Positions 1 through 6,389 of a stretch of 14,461 bases of DNA are shown here, piece after piece. The notes under the pieces are model-generated. The model saw only the letters and a list, made by a program, of their open reading frames with translations, had not been told where the DNA came from and ran no database searches. Source of the DNA: Propionibacterium sp. (GTDB lineage Bacteria; Actinomycetota; Actinomycetes; Propionibacteriales; Propionibacteriaceae). Position numbers and translations under genes: made by a program. Position 1 is the stretch's first letter, and the number at the start of each line of letters is the position of its first letter. The stretch spans positions 1 to 14,461 of the forward strand of contig JAAYAO010000343.1 of NCBI GenBank assembly GCA_012719335.1, in the 5' to 3' direction.

Positions 1-74
1 GAAGGCCACCGGCCTGCCGTCCACCGGCAACTGAGCTGAGGTAACCGAAGGGAGCCCTTCCCCGCTCCCACCGC

Positions 75-121
75 ACACCTGAAGCGGCCCGCCACCATCG
101 GTGGCGGGCCGCTTCAGGTGT
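75..121. terminator. Perfect 22-bp hairpin beyond lysS
   Basis: Two 22-base arms (75-96 and 100-121) are exact reverse complements around a 3-base loop (97-99). The hairpin lies 11 bases past the lysS stop codon, so it most likely ends lysS transcription. There is no U-tract on either strand, as is common for actinobacterial terminators. Because the stem is symmetrical it could also stop a transcript entering from the left edge of the window. Confidence 0.8.
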
Positions 122-132
122 CCGTACGGGGT

Positions 133-1641
133 TCAGCCCTGCGGTTTCAGCAACGGGAAGAGGATGGTTTCGCGGATCCCGACATTGGTGAACAGCATCA
201 CCAGCCGGTCCACGCCCAACCCCAGCCCACCCATCGGCGGGGCGCCGAGTTCCAGGGCGGCCAGGAAGTCGTCGTCCAACTGCATCGCCTCGGGGTCACC
301 GGCGGCCGCCGCCAACGACTGGGCGGTGAGCCGTTCGCGCTGGATCACCGGGTCGATCAACTCGGTGAACCCGGTGCCGCGCTCCATGCCGCCGATGATC
401 AGATCCCAGGCCTCGATCAGGTTCGGGTCGGAACGGTGCTGGCGGGCCAGCGGCTGGGCGGCCGGCGGATAGTCGCAGACGAAGGTGGGCTGCAACAGAT
501 GCGGTTCGACCAGGTCACCGAACAACTCGATGACCAACTTCTGATCCGACCAGGCCGGGTCGTACTCGACCTCGTGGGCATCGGCGATCCGCTGCAGATC
601 GGCCAGGGAGGTGTCCGGGGTGATCTCCTCACCGACCGCCTCCGACAACCCCGGGTAGACCCCGAGCCAGCGCCATTCGCCGTCCAGATCGATCACCCCG
701 TCGGCGGTCTCGATCTGCCGGGAACCGAGCAGGTCGGCCACGTCCACGATGATCTGCTGGATCAGGGCGGCGATGGTGCGCTGGTCGCCCCAGGCCTGGT
801 AGGCCTCCAGCATCGTGAACTCCGCCGAGTGGGTCGAATCGATCCCCTCGTTGCGGAAGATGCGGCCGATCTCGTAGACCTTGTCGGCGCCGCCGACCAT
901 CGTCCGCTTCAGGTACATCTCCAACGCGATCCGCAGCGTCATGTCGATGTCGAAGGCGTTCAGGTGGGTGTGGAAGGGTCGGGCCGCCGCGCCACCGTGA
1001 ATCAACTGCAGCACCGGCGTTTCCACCTCCAGGTAGCCCTCCCGGTGCAGCGTCTCGCGCATCGACCGGGTGATCGCCGCCCGGGTGCGCAACAGCGCGC
1101 GGGCCTCCGGACGGGCGGTCAGGTCGGCGTGCCGTTGCCGCACCCGGGATTCCTCGGAGAGCTCGTGGTGCAGGGTCGGCAGCGGACGCAAGGCCTTGGA
1201 CGCCATCTGCCAGCGGGTCGCCATCACCGACAACTCACCGCGCTTGGAGCAGATCACCCGTCCCTCGACGAAGATGTGGTCGCCCAGGTCGACATCGCTC
1301 TTCCAGGCCGCCAGGGAATCCTCACCGACCTCGGCCAGCGAGATCATCACCTGCAGCCGCACCCCGTCGTGCTCGGGGGTGAACCCGCCCTGCAGGGTCG
1401 CGAAGCACAGCTTGCCGGTGTTGCGCAGGAACACCACCCGGCCGGCCACCCCGACCACCTGATCGGTTTCCTCACCGGCCGCCAGGTGACCCCAGGTTTC
1501 GCGGACCTCGGCCAGGGAATGGGTGCGGTCGACCGACACCGCGTACGGCTCGGTCCCCTCGCTCAGCAGGCGAGCCCGCTTCTCCAGGCGAATGCGGAGC
1601 TGTTCGGGCAGGTCGGAAGCATCAACATCGGTCACGGGCAA
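133..1641 (-). CDS. lysS: Lysyl-tRNA synthetase, class II
   Basis: Charges tRNA-Lys with lysine using ATP, in the cytoplasm. The 502-residue product has the usual length. Residues about 60-155 form the OB-fold anticodon-binding domain, and about 175-500 the class II catalytic core. Motif 2 is clear (IGRIFRNEGIDSTHSAEFTM, Arg263), and motif 3 lies at the C-terminus (GLGLGVDRL, Arg479). The LRIALEMYLKR segment is typical of bacterial LysRS. Start choice is open. TTG at 1641 has GAGGGG eight bases upstream. A GTG two codons later (1635) sits seven bases after TAACCT, which would fit a leaderless mRNA. The gene stands alone: upstream is a repeat-rich gap, and downstream a strong hairpin. In mycobacteria lysS neighbours lsr2 and clpC, but no trace of either can be confirmed here. 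Function is near certain, the exact start less so. Confidence 0.96.
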   Translation of the reverse strand: MPVTDVDASDLPEQLRIRLEKRARLLSEGTEPYAVSVDRTHSLAEVRETWGHLAAGEETDQVVGVAGRVVFLRNTGKLCFATLQGGFTPEHDGVRLQVMISLAEVGEDSLAAWKSDVDLGDHIFVEGRVICSKRGELSVMATRWQMASKALRPLPTLHHELSEESRVRQRHADLTARPEARALLRTRAAITRSMRETLHREGYLEVETPVLQLIHGGAAARPFHTHLNAFDIDMTLRIALEMYLKRTMVGGADKVYEIGRIFRNEGIDSTHSAEFTMLEAYQAWGDQRTIAALIQQIIVDVADLLGSRQIETADGVIDLDGEWRWLGVYPGLSEAVGEEITPDTSLADLQRIADAHEVEYDPAWSDQKLVIELFGDLVEPHLLQPTFVCDYPPAAQPLARQHRSDPNLIEAWDLIIGGMERGTGFTELIDPVIQRERLTAQSLAAAAGDPEAMQLDDDFLAALELGAPPMGGLGLGVDRLVMLFTNVGIRETILFPLLKPQG

Positions 1642-1677
1642 CAGGTTAGCCCCTCGGTTGAGCCCATCGCCCGGCTC

Positions 1678-1700
1678 GCCGGTTGAGCTCGTGGAAACCT
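1678..1700 (+). repeat. Dispersed short repeat, copy A (diverged)
   Basis: This copy reads GGTTGAGCTCGTGGAAACCT in its core, against GGTTGAGCTTGTCGAAACCA in the best copies. It is followed by GGGCGGAG, a flank shared in part with the copy at 13772. It is the first of two direct copies only about 35 bp apart. Confidence 0.6.
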
Positions 1701-1712
1701 GGGCGGAGTTGC

Positions 1713-1735
1713 GTCGGTTGAGCCTGTCGAAACCA
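1713..1735 (+). repeat. Dispersed short repeat, copy B
   Basis: The core reads GGTTGAGCCTGTCGAAACCA. Similarity to the copy at 1917-1939 extends beyond the 23-bp core on both sides: a GGGCGG..TTGC stretch to the left, and GCAAC then GGTTCGG to the right. The repeated unit is therefore nearer 45-60 bp. Confidence 0.75.
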
Positions 1736-1868
1736 GCAACTCCCGGGTTCGGTGACGGAAACCTCGAGCCTGGGGCGCGCCGCGGCCAATATGGCTTCGA
1801 CGATGCCCAGTCTTGCGGTCTCAGTCACGGTGGTGGGTTTGAGGGGATTCGCGGGGTGGGGTGTGGCC

Positions 1869-1939
1869 TGGTTTCGACTGTGCCGCGCCGCGCTCCACCG
1901 ACGGGCGGGGTGTTGCGTCGGTGGAGCTTGTCGAAACCA
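1869..1939. repeat. Inverted pair of dispersed repeats, potential long hairpin
   Basis: The right arm (1917-1939) is a good direct copy with core GGTGGAGCTTGTCGAAACCA. The left side has its reverse complement in two pieces, TGGTTTCGAC (1869-1878) and GCTCCACCGAC (1892-1902), separated by 13 extra bases. The 11-bp and 10-bp helices would stack with a one-sided bulge around a 14-base loop. Paired, inverted short repeats between genes are the usual form of REP-like elements. They can act as mRNA stabilisers or terminators, or be passive. Confidence 0.7.
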
Positions 1940-1954
1940 GCAACACCGCTCAGG

Positions 1955-1983
1955 TTCGGGATGCCCGCCCGGGGCCGTACCCT
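1955..1983 (+). promoter_or_regulatory. Probable leaderless promoter of the DUF456 gene
   Basis: A -10 hexamer TACCCT (1978-1983) lies exactly six bases before the GTG start at 1990, which would place transcription start on the start codon. A weak -35 TTCGGG (1955-1960) is 17 bp upstream. No Shine-Dalgarno sequence is present. This TANNNT-6-GTG arrangement is the standard leaderless promoter of actinobacteria. The -35 lies in the right flank of the neighbouring repeat copy. Confidence 0.65.
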
Positions 1984-1989
1984 GAACGG

Positions 1990-2484
1990 GTGAGCCCAGA
2001 AGTGATCGTCTCCATCATCACCGGCCTGTTGCTGATCGTCGGGGTGGTCGGCATCGTCGTCCCCGTGCTGCCGGGCAGCATCACCATCCTGGGCGGCCTG
2101 TTGCTCTGGGCGATCGTGGTCGGTGGCCCCACCGGCTGGGTGGTCTTCGCGGTCGGTGGGTTGCTGGTGCTGGCCGGGATGGCCGCCACCTATGTGCTCA
2201 CCGGACGCACCCTGAAACGGCATCGGATCCCGAATCGTTCGGTGATCATCGGCCTGGTCGCCGGCATCGTGGGCATGTTCCTGTTGCCCGGCTTCGGGCT
2301 GCTGATCGGCTTCGTGGTCGGGCTGTTCGTGGCCGAGTACCTGCGGGTGCGTGATGTTCAGGTGGCGCTGCGGACGTCCTGGCAGGCGATCAAGGCCACC
2401 GGGTTCGGCATGTTGGTCGAACTGACCTGCGCGACCCTGGCGGTCACCACCTGGGTGATCGGACTGTTCGTCCACTTCTCCTGA
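1990..2484 (+). CDS. DUF456 family membrane protein
   Basis: A 164-residue, very hydrophobic protein with four to five predicted membrane helices rich in Gly, Val, Leu and Ile. The VVPVLPGS segment near residue 20 and the repeated small-residue helices match the DUF456 family, whose function is not known. A short charged stretch (GRTLKRHRIPNR, about 73-85) would be a cytoplasmic loop. The GTG at 1990 is chosen because an ideal -10 box lies six bases before it, while the in-frame sequence further upstream runs through repeats and is not hydrophobic. The stop is only six bases from the stop of the convergent DUF881 gene. Family assignment is from the hydrophobic pattern and motif; function is unknown. 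Confidence 0.85.
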   Translation: MSPEVIVSIITGLLLIVGVVGIVVPVLPGSITILGGLLLWAIVVGGPTGWVVFAVGGLLVLAGMAATYVLTGRTLKRHRIPNRSVIIGLVAGIVGMFLLPGFGLLIGFVVGLFVAEYLRVRDVQVALRTSWQAIKATGFGMLVELTCATLAVTTWVIGLFVHFS

Positions 2485-2496
2485 ACCGGGTCAGGA
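2479..2496. other. Small hairpin containing two convergent stop codons
   Basis: TCCTGA (2479-2484) and TCAGGA (2491-2496) are perfect reverse complements around a six-base loop. Each arm contains the TGA stop of one of the two convergent genes. At 6 bp the stem is weak, so a terminator role is only possible. Confidence 0.35.
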
Positions 2497-3216
2497 CGTC
2501 GCCAGCGGACGGGCATAGGTGAGTTCGGTGCTGCGCTCGAACGGCGGCACCTCCACATGGCGTTCGGGTTTCACCGAATAGCCCAACCCGTAGGCGGCCA
2601 CGTACTGCTGGTAGATCCGAATCGGTTCGGACGAATCCAGCGCCGCCTGCAGCAGCACCGGGTCGCCGATGGCGGTGATCCGGTAGGGCGGGGCATAGGG
2701 GATGCCGTGCAGCACCACCGTGTTGCCGACGCACTTCACCCCGGTGGTCGCGATCACCCGCTGTCCCTGGATCGTCATAGCCTCGGCACCGCCCGACCAC
2801 AGGGCGTTCACCACGGCCTGGATGTCCTGCTGGTGCACCACCAACAGGTCGTCGTCCACGCCCGGCATCTCCAACGAATCGGGGGCGTCGTCCAGGGTGA
2901 CGGTGATTCCCGGGCCACGCATCGCGACCATGCCCGCCCGGTCACCGGCCTCGGTCAACCCGGGCACCTCGCCGGGCTGCTTGCTCCGGGTCAGCTCGTC
3001 CACCTCGTGCTGCACTTCGCTGACCCGGGCGGCCAACTGGTTGTTGCGGGCCGATTCGGCGGCCAGCAGGTCGATCAGTTCGGTGTTGCGGTCCGGCCGC
3101 AGGTCGTCGCCGCGGGAGGTGAGGGCGCTGATCGCGATCATCGCCCCGGCCAGGGCCAGCACCGCGAACGTCATCCAACGTCCGGTGCGGGGCCGGCGGG
3201 GCTGATTCTCGGTCAC
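2491..3216 (-). CDS. DUF881 family membrane-anchored protein
   Basis: A 241-residue protein with a short basic cytoplasmic N-terminus, one membrane helix at about 15-34, a predicted coiled coil at about 43-80 (charged, with Leu and Glu heptads), and an extracytoplasmic DUF881 domain at about 95-235. The VVHQQDIQAVVNALWSGGAE stretch and the following GQRVIATTGVKCVGNTVVLHG segment are typical of the family. The related mycobacterial gene also sits beside crgA in the pknB region. That supports a link to cell envelope or division, but no biochemical role is established. The GTG start has GAGGG five bases upstream. It is divergent from crgA and convergent with the DUF456 gene. Confidence 0.88.
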   Translation of the reverse strand: MTENQPRRPRTGRWMTFAVLALAGAMIAISALTSRGDDLRPDRNTELIDLLAAESARNNQLAARVSEVQHEVDELTRSKQPGEVPGLTEAGDRAGMVAMRGPGITVTLDDAPDSLEMPGVDDDLLVVHQQDIQAVVNALWSGGAEAMTIQGQRVIATTGVKCVGNTVVLHGIPYAPPYRITAIGDPVLLQAALDSSEPIRIYQQYVAAYGLGYSVKPERHVEVPPFERSTELTYARPLATS

Positions 3217-3232
3217 GGTTTCCCTCGGGTGC

Positions 3233-3262
3233 TTGGGAGATCAACGGGTCAGTCGTTAGGCT
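3233..3262 (+). promoter_or_regulatory. crgA promoter
   Basis: TAGGCT (3257-3262) matches the actinobacterial -10 consensus. TTGGGA (3233-3238) serves as -35 with an 18-bp spacer. The predicted start near 3269 gives a leader of about 37 bases. The reverse strand of the same site reads TAGCCT, so the element may also be a -10 for the divergent DUF881 gene, though no good -35 is visible on that side. Confidence 0.65.
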
Positions 3263-3305
3263 ACCCGGGACGTGACAATCGTTGCGCCGGTGAAAAGGAG
3301 TGGGC

Positions 3306-3596
3306 GTGCCCGAATCGAAGGTCCGCAAGGGTGCCGCAGCCAAGAAGAAGCTGAAGCGGCAGAACCAGTTGGTCGAGCAGCGCGAAGAGCACAAGCGCAT
3401 CGCTCCCGACGCCGGCAGCGGAAAATGGGTGGTGCCCGCGTTCGTCGCCTGCGGCCTGATCGGGGTCGCCTGGCTGGTCGTGTACTACCTGGCCGGCAAC
3501 TCCGTGCCCGGGATGAGCTCCCTGGGCGACTGGAACATTCTGATCGGCATGGGCCTGATGGCCGCTGCCTTCGTGATCGCCACCTTCTGGAAGTAA
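3306..3596 (+). CDS. crgA: Cell division protein CrgA
   Basis: A 96-residue membrane protein that in mycobacteria and streptomycetes helps place and regulate the division septum and contacts FtsZ, FtsQ, FtsI and PbpA. The N-terminus MPESKVRK matches the conserved MPKSKVRK opening. It is followed by a Lys/Arg/Glu-rich segment (residues 9-32), a first membrane helix (about 42-64), a short loop with the LGDWN motif (73-77), and a second helix (about 77-95). Start choice: GTG at 3306 is preferred over GTG at 3300. AAGGAG (3295-3300) is then five bases upstream, and the protein opens exactly like its homologues; with 3300 the ribosome site would overlap the start. Its neighbours, the PASTA kinase cluster and DUF881, are those seen in mycobacteria. 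Confidence 0.93.
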   Translation: MPESKVRKGAAAKKKLKRQNQLVEQREEHKRIAPDAGSGKWVVPAFVACGLIGVAWLVVYYLAGNSVPGMSSLGDWNILIGMGLMAAAFVIATFWK

Positions 3597-3664
3597 CGCC
3601 CGCGGGACGGTCCGACCGCGGCCCGTCCACCGGCCGCATCCCTCGGGCGTGAACCCGGACGGGC

Positions 3665-4309
3665 TCAGCCGGCCGACATCAGCGGGCTCAGCCCGGCGGC
3701 ACGGGCCGGGGCGTCCGCATCGCCGCAGACCGCCAACCAGTTGGCGAGCATCTGGTAACCACCCTCGGTGAGCACCGATTCGGGATGGAACTGCACCGCC
3801 TCGACGGGCAGGTCGCGGTGCCGTACCCCCATCACCAGATCCTCCCGGGAGCCGTCCTCGGCGACCACCCAGGAGGTCACCACCAGGTCGTCCGGCACCT
3901 CCACCGCCACCAACGAGTGGTAGCGGGTTGCGGTCATCGGGTTCGGCAGGCCACGAAACACCCCGGCCCCGTCATGGCCGATCGGTGAGGTCTTGCCGTG
4001 CCGCAACTCCGGGGCCCGGTCGACCCGGCCACCGAAGGCCACACAGATCGACTGCAAACCGAGGCAGACCCCGAAGATCGGTACCGTGCCGGCCAGGTCG
4101 CGGGTCACCTCGATGCAGACCCCGGCGTCCGCGGGGGCTCCCGGGCCGGGAGACAACAGGATGCCGTCGTAGCCCCGGTGCCAGCCCGGCTCGGTGAAGC
4201 GCGGGTCGTCGTTGCGCCACACCTCCACCTCGGCGCCGATCTGGGCGAGGTACTGCACCAGGTTGTAGACGAACGAGTCGTAGTTGTCGATCACCAGGAT
4301 GCGGGTCAT
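3665..4309 (-). CDS. pabA: Aminodeoxychorismate/anthranilate synthase glutamine amidotransferase subunit
   Basis: A class I glutamine amidotransferase (214 residues) that hydrolyses glutamine and passes ammonia to a chorismate-binding partner (PabB or TrpE), for folate or tryptophan synthesis. The catalytic triad is complete: Cys82 in FGVCLGLQSI, and His175 and Glu177 in VQFHPES. The oxyanion-loop LLSPGPGAP (51-59), the opening ILVIDNYDSFVYNL, and RYHSLV (129-134) are classic family motifs. No pabB or trpE is nearby, so one subunit may serve both pathways, as in several bacteria; the choice of symbol is therefore uncertain. The ATG has GGAGG seven bases upstream. The gene starts 18 bases after the pknB stop on the same strand and so is probably the last gene of the kinase operon. 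Residues 195-214 are an Ala-rich tail beyond the domain. Confidence 0.93.
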   Translation of the reverse strand: MTRILVIDNYDSFVYNLVQYLAQIGAEVEVWRNDDPRFTEPGWHRGYDGILLSPGPGAPADAGVCIEVTRDLAGTVPIFGVCLGLQSICVAFGGRVDRAPELRHGKTSPIGHDGAGVFRGLPNPMTATRYHSLVAVEVPDDLVVTSWVVAEDGSREDLVMGVRHRDLPVEAVQFHPESVLTEGGYQMLANWLAVCGDADAPARAAGLSPLMSAG

Positions 4310-4327
4310 CTCATGCCTCCGGCTCGA

Positions 4328-6340
4328 TCAGGGCCTGGACTGGCCGGGTGGAGTTCCGCCCGGAGGGCCACCGCCCCCGCCGGGGCCACCGCCCTCACCG
4401 GGTGACTCCTCATCCTCCGGGGGCTCCTCCTCCTGCTGCCGCGGAATCGCCAGCACCACCTCGACCTCGCTGCCCTTCTCGACCTCGCTGCCGGCCTCGG
4501 GTTGGGTGCGGATCACCGTGCCCGCGGGGGAGTCGCTTTCCTCCTCGACCCACTTCACCGTCAGCCCCAACTCGTCGGCCTGCCCCTGTACCGCGTTACG
4601 GGTTTGGCCGATCCAATTCGGGACGGTGGTGGTCGTGGACTCCTTGGCCAGCACCACCTTCACCGCGCTGCCCTTCTCCACCTCGGTGCCCCCGCTGGGT
4701 TCGGTGCGGATCACGGTGCCGGCCGGGGAGTCGCTCTCCTCGTCGCTGAACGACACCTCGAGACCCACCTCACCGGCGTCGGCCTCGACCTCTGCCCGGT
4801 TCTTGCCGAGCCAGTTCGGCACGGTGGTCACGCCGGTGGCGTAGGTCACGGTGAACTCGGTGTCCTTGGTCACCGATCCGCTGGACGGGTCGACCGACAG
4901 CACCTCGTCCTTGGCCGCCTCGGCGGGTTCGCTGCCGGCGGGCACCTCGTTGATGTTGCTGAACCCCGCGTCGGTGAGGATCTCGCGCACTTCGTCGCGG
5001 GATTTGCCCACCAGACCACTCGGCACCTCGATCGTCTCCGGGCCGACGTTGACGGTGATGGTGACGGTCGAGCCGACCTCGGCCTCCTGCTGGGCCGGTG
5101 GATCCTGATCGATCACCTGCCCCACCGAGGAATCGTCCGCCTGCTGAACCTGCTGGACCTCCACCTCCAGGCCGACCCCTTCCAGGGTGTTGGTGGCCTG
5201 TTGCTCGGTCTGCCCGATCACCCCGGGCACCGCGACCAGTTCGGGCGGGGGCGGTTCGGCCGGACGGGTGAACTGGTAGATCGCGAACGCCAAACCGGCG
5301 ATCAGCAGGGCGGCCAGAATGCCCAGCCCCACCCACAACCCGGTGCGGCTCTTCTCCTCGTCCTCGTCCTCGTCGAGATCCTCCTCGATCTCGGTTTCGG
5401 TGACCACCGGGGCGGGCGGCGGGGTCGCCACCCGGGTCGGTTCGGGTTCGGGCACCGGCACCACCGCCGCCGTGGGCAGCGCGGTGGTGACCGCCTCACC
5501 GGCCAACACCCGGGCGATGTCGTCGCGCATCTCACGGGCACTCTGGTAGCGGTCGGCCGGGTCCTTGGCCAACGACTTCAACACCACGGCATCGATCGAC
5601 GGGCTGATCACCGGGTCGATCTCGCTGGGCGCGACCGGCTCCTCGCGGACGTGCTGGTAGGCCACCGACACCGGTGAATCGCCCACGAAGGGGGGACGTC
5701 CGGTGAGCAGCTCGAAGAGCAGGCAGCCGGCCGAGTACAGGTCGGAGCGGGCGTCCACCTTCTCACCCCGGGCCTGTTCGGGGGACAGGTATTGCGCGGT
5801 GCCGATCACCGCCGCGGTCTGGGTCATCGTCGCCGAGGTGTCGGCCACCGCCCGGGCGATCCCGAAGTCCATCACCTTGACCTGGCCGGAGGGGGTGAGC
5901 ATCACGTTCGCGGGTTTGATGTCGCGGTGGATGATGCCGGCGCGGTGGGAGTAGTCCAGCGCGTCCAACACCCCCTGGGACAGTTCCAGGGCGCGTTCGG
6001 GCAGAATCTTGCGGCCCTGCCGCAGAATGTCGCGCAGGGTGTGGCCCTCGACCAGTTCCATCACGATGTAGGGCACCGACACCCCGGTTCCCGGGTCGGG
6101 CTCCTCGCCGGTGTCGTACACCGACACGATGTTCGGGTGGTTCAGCCCGGCGGCCGACTGGGCCTCACGCCGGAACCGGGCCTGGAAGGTGGAGTCACCG
6201 GCCAGGTCGACGCGCAGCCGTTTGACCGCGACCTGGCGGCCCAGGCGGGTGTCCAACGCCCGGCGGACCTCGGCCATGCCTCCTCTGCCGAGTTGGTCCC
6301 CGACCTCATAGCGGCCGCCCAACACTGTGGGTTCGGTCAT
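4328..6340 (-). CDS. pknB: Ser/Thr protein kinase PknB with four PASTA domains
   Basis: A transmembrane kinase (670 residues) that phosphorylates cell-wall synthesis and division proteins on Thr/Ser. The kinase domain (about 10-275) has a G-loop LGRGGMAEV, catalytic Lys40 in VAVK, helix-C Glu59, HRD with Asp140, Asn145, DFG at 158-160 and SPE at 186-188. Activation-loop threonines 171 and 173 have the same numbers as in Mycobacterium tuberculosis PknB, so autophosphorylation control is expected. An acidic juxtamembrane stretch (317-330) precedes one membrane helix (about 335-357). Outside lie four PASTA units (about 369-433, 437-501, 504-566, 571-632) and an acidic then Gly/Pro-rich tail (635-670). 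PASTA units of such kinases bind muropeptides or lipid II. Repeats 3 and 4 are nearly identical in part. ATG start with GAGGAAGG upstream. It lies 49 bases after pbpA, the widest gap in the operon. Confidence 0.97.
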   Translation of the reverse strand: MTEPTVLGGRYEVGDQLGRGGMAEVRRALDTRLGRQVAVKRLRVDLAGDSTFQARFRREAQSAAGLNHPNIVSVYDTGEEPDPGTGVSVPYIVMELVEGHTLRDILRQGRKILPERALELSQGVLDALDYSHRAGIIHRDIKPANVMLTPSGQVKVMDFGIARAVADTSATMTQTAAVIGTAQYLSPEQARGEKVDARSDLYSAGCLLFELLTGRPPFVGDSPVSVAYQHVREEPVAPSEIDPVISPSIDAVVLKSLAKDPADRYQSAREMRDDIARVLAGEAVTTALPTAAVVPVPEPEPTRVATPPPAPVVTETEIEEDLDEDEDEEKSRTGLWVGLGILAALLIAGLAFAIYQFTRPAEPPPPELVAVPGVIGQTEQQATNTLEGVGLEVEVQQVQQADDSSVGQVIDQDPPAQQEAEVGSTVTITVNVGPETIEVPSGLVGKSRDEVREILTDAGFSNINEVPAGSEPAEAAKDEVLSVDPSSGSVTKDTEFTVTYATGVTTVPNWLGKNRAEVEADAGEVGLEVSFSDEESDSPAGTVIRTEPSGGTEVEKGSAVKVVLAKESTTTTVPNWIGQTRNAVQGQADELGLTVKWVEEESDSPAGTVIRTQPEAGSEVEKGSEVEVVLAIPRQQEEEPPEDEESPGEGGGPGGGGGPPGGTPPGQSRP

Positions 6341-6389
6341 CGGGCTTCCTTCCTCGGTTGTGGCGTTGACATTGCATGGTACCGGCGGT

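Larger units (their letters stand above)
1642..1989. other. Gene-free, repeat-rich spacer
   Basis: This 348-bp spacer separates the divergent lysS and DUF456 genes. No reading frame in it looks coding. It holds a degenerate repeat piece at 1654-1669, direct repeat copies at 1678-1700, 1713-1735 and 1917-1939, an interrupted inverted copy at 1869-1902, and the DUF456 promoter at its right end. The stretch 1740-1868 shows nothing I recognise. Confidence 0.7.

Noticed and set aside
2..34. An open frame at the left edge ending KATGLPSTGN and a stop, which contains a sortase-like LPSTG string
   Set aside because: Only ten codons are visible; there is no hydrophobic segment or basic tail after the motif, as a sortase substrate needs, and other frames are equally open. 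It may be the end of a real gene, but this cannot be supported.
47..60. Short palindrome GAAGGG-AG-CCCTTC before the lysS terminator
   Set aside because: A 2-base loop and 6-bp arms are too short to assign a role, next to a far stronger hairpin.
118..1686. A 522-codon plus-strand frame opposite lysS, and similar long frames opposite pknB, rodA, pstP and fhaA
   Set aside because: High GC leaves long antisense frames open. These are rich in His, Gln, Arg and Gly, have no recognisable motifs, and lie fully opposite well-identified genes.
1654..1939. CRISPR array
   Set aside because: The repeats are too few, diverged, unevenly spaced and partly inverted, and no cas gene is present.
3597..3664. 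Terminator between the convergent crgA and pabA genes (GGACGG/CCGTCC at 3605-3628)
   Set aside because: The stem is only 6 bp with a 12-base loop and no T-tract, too weak to list.
6341..6389. Possible internal promoter (TACCAT on the minus strand) between pbpA and pknB
   Set aside because: No -35 sequence at a suitable distance. The 49-bp gap is compatible with simple co-transcription.
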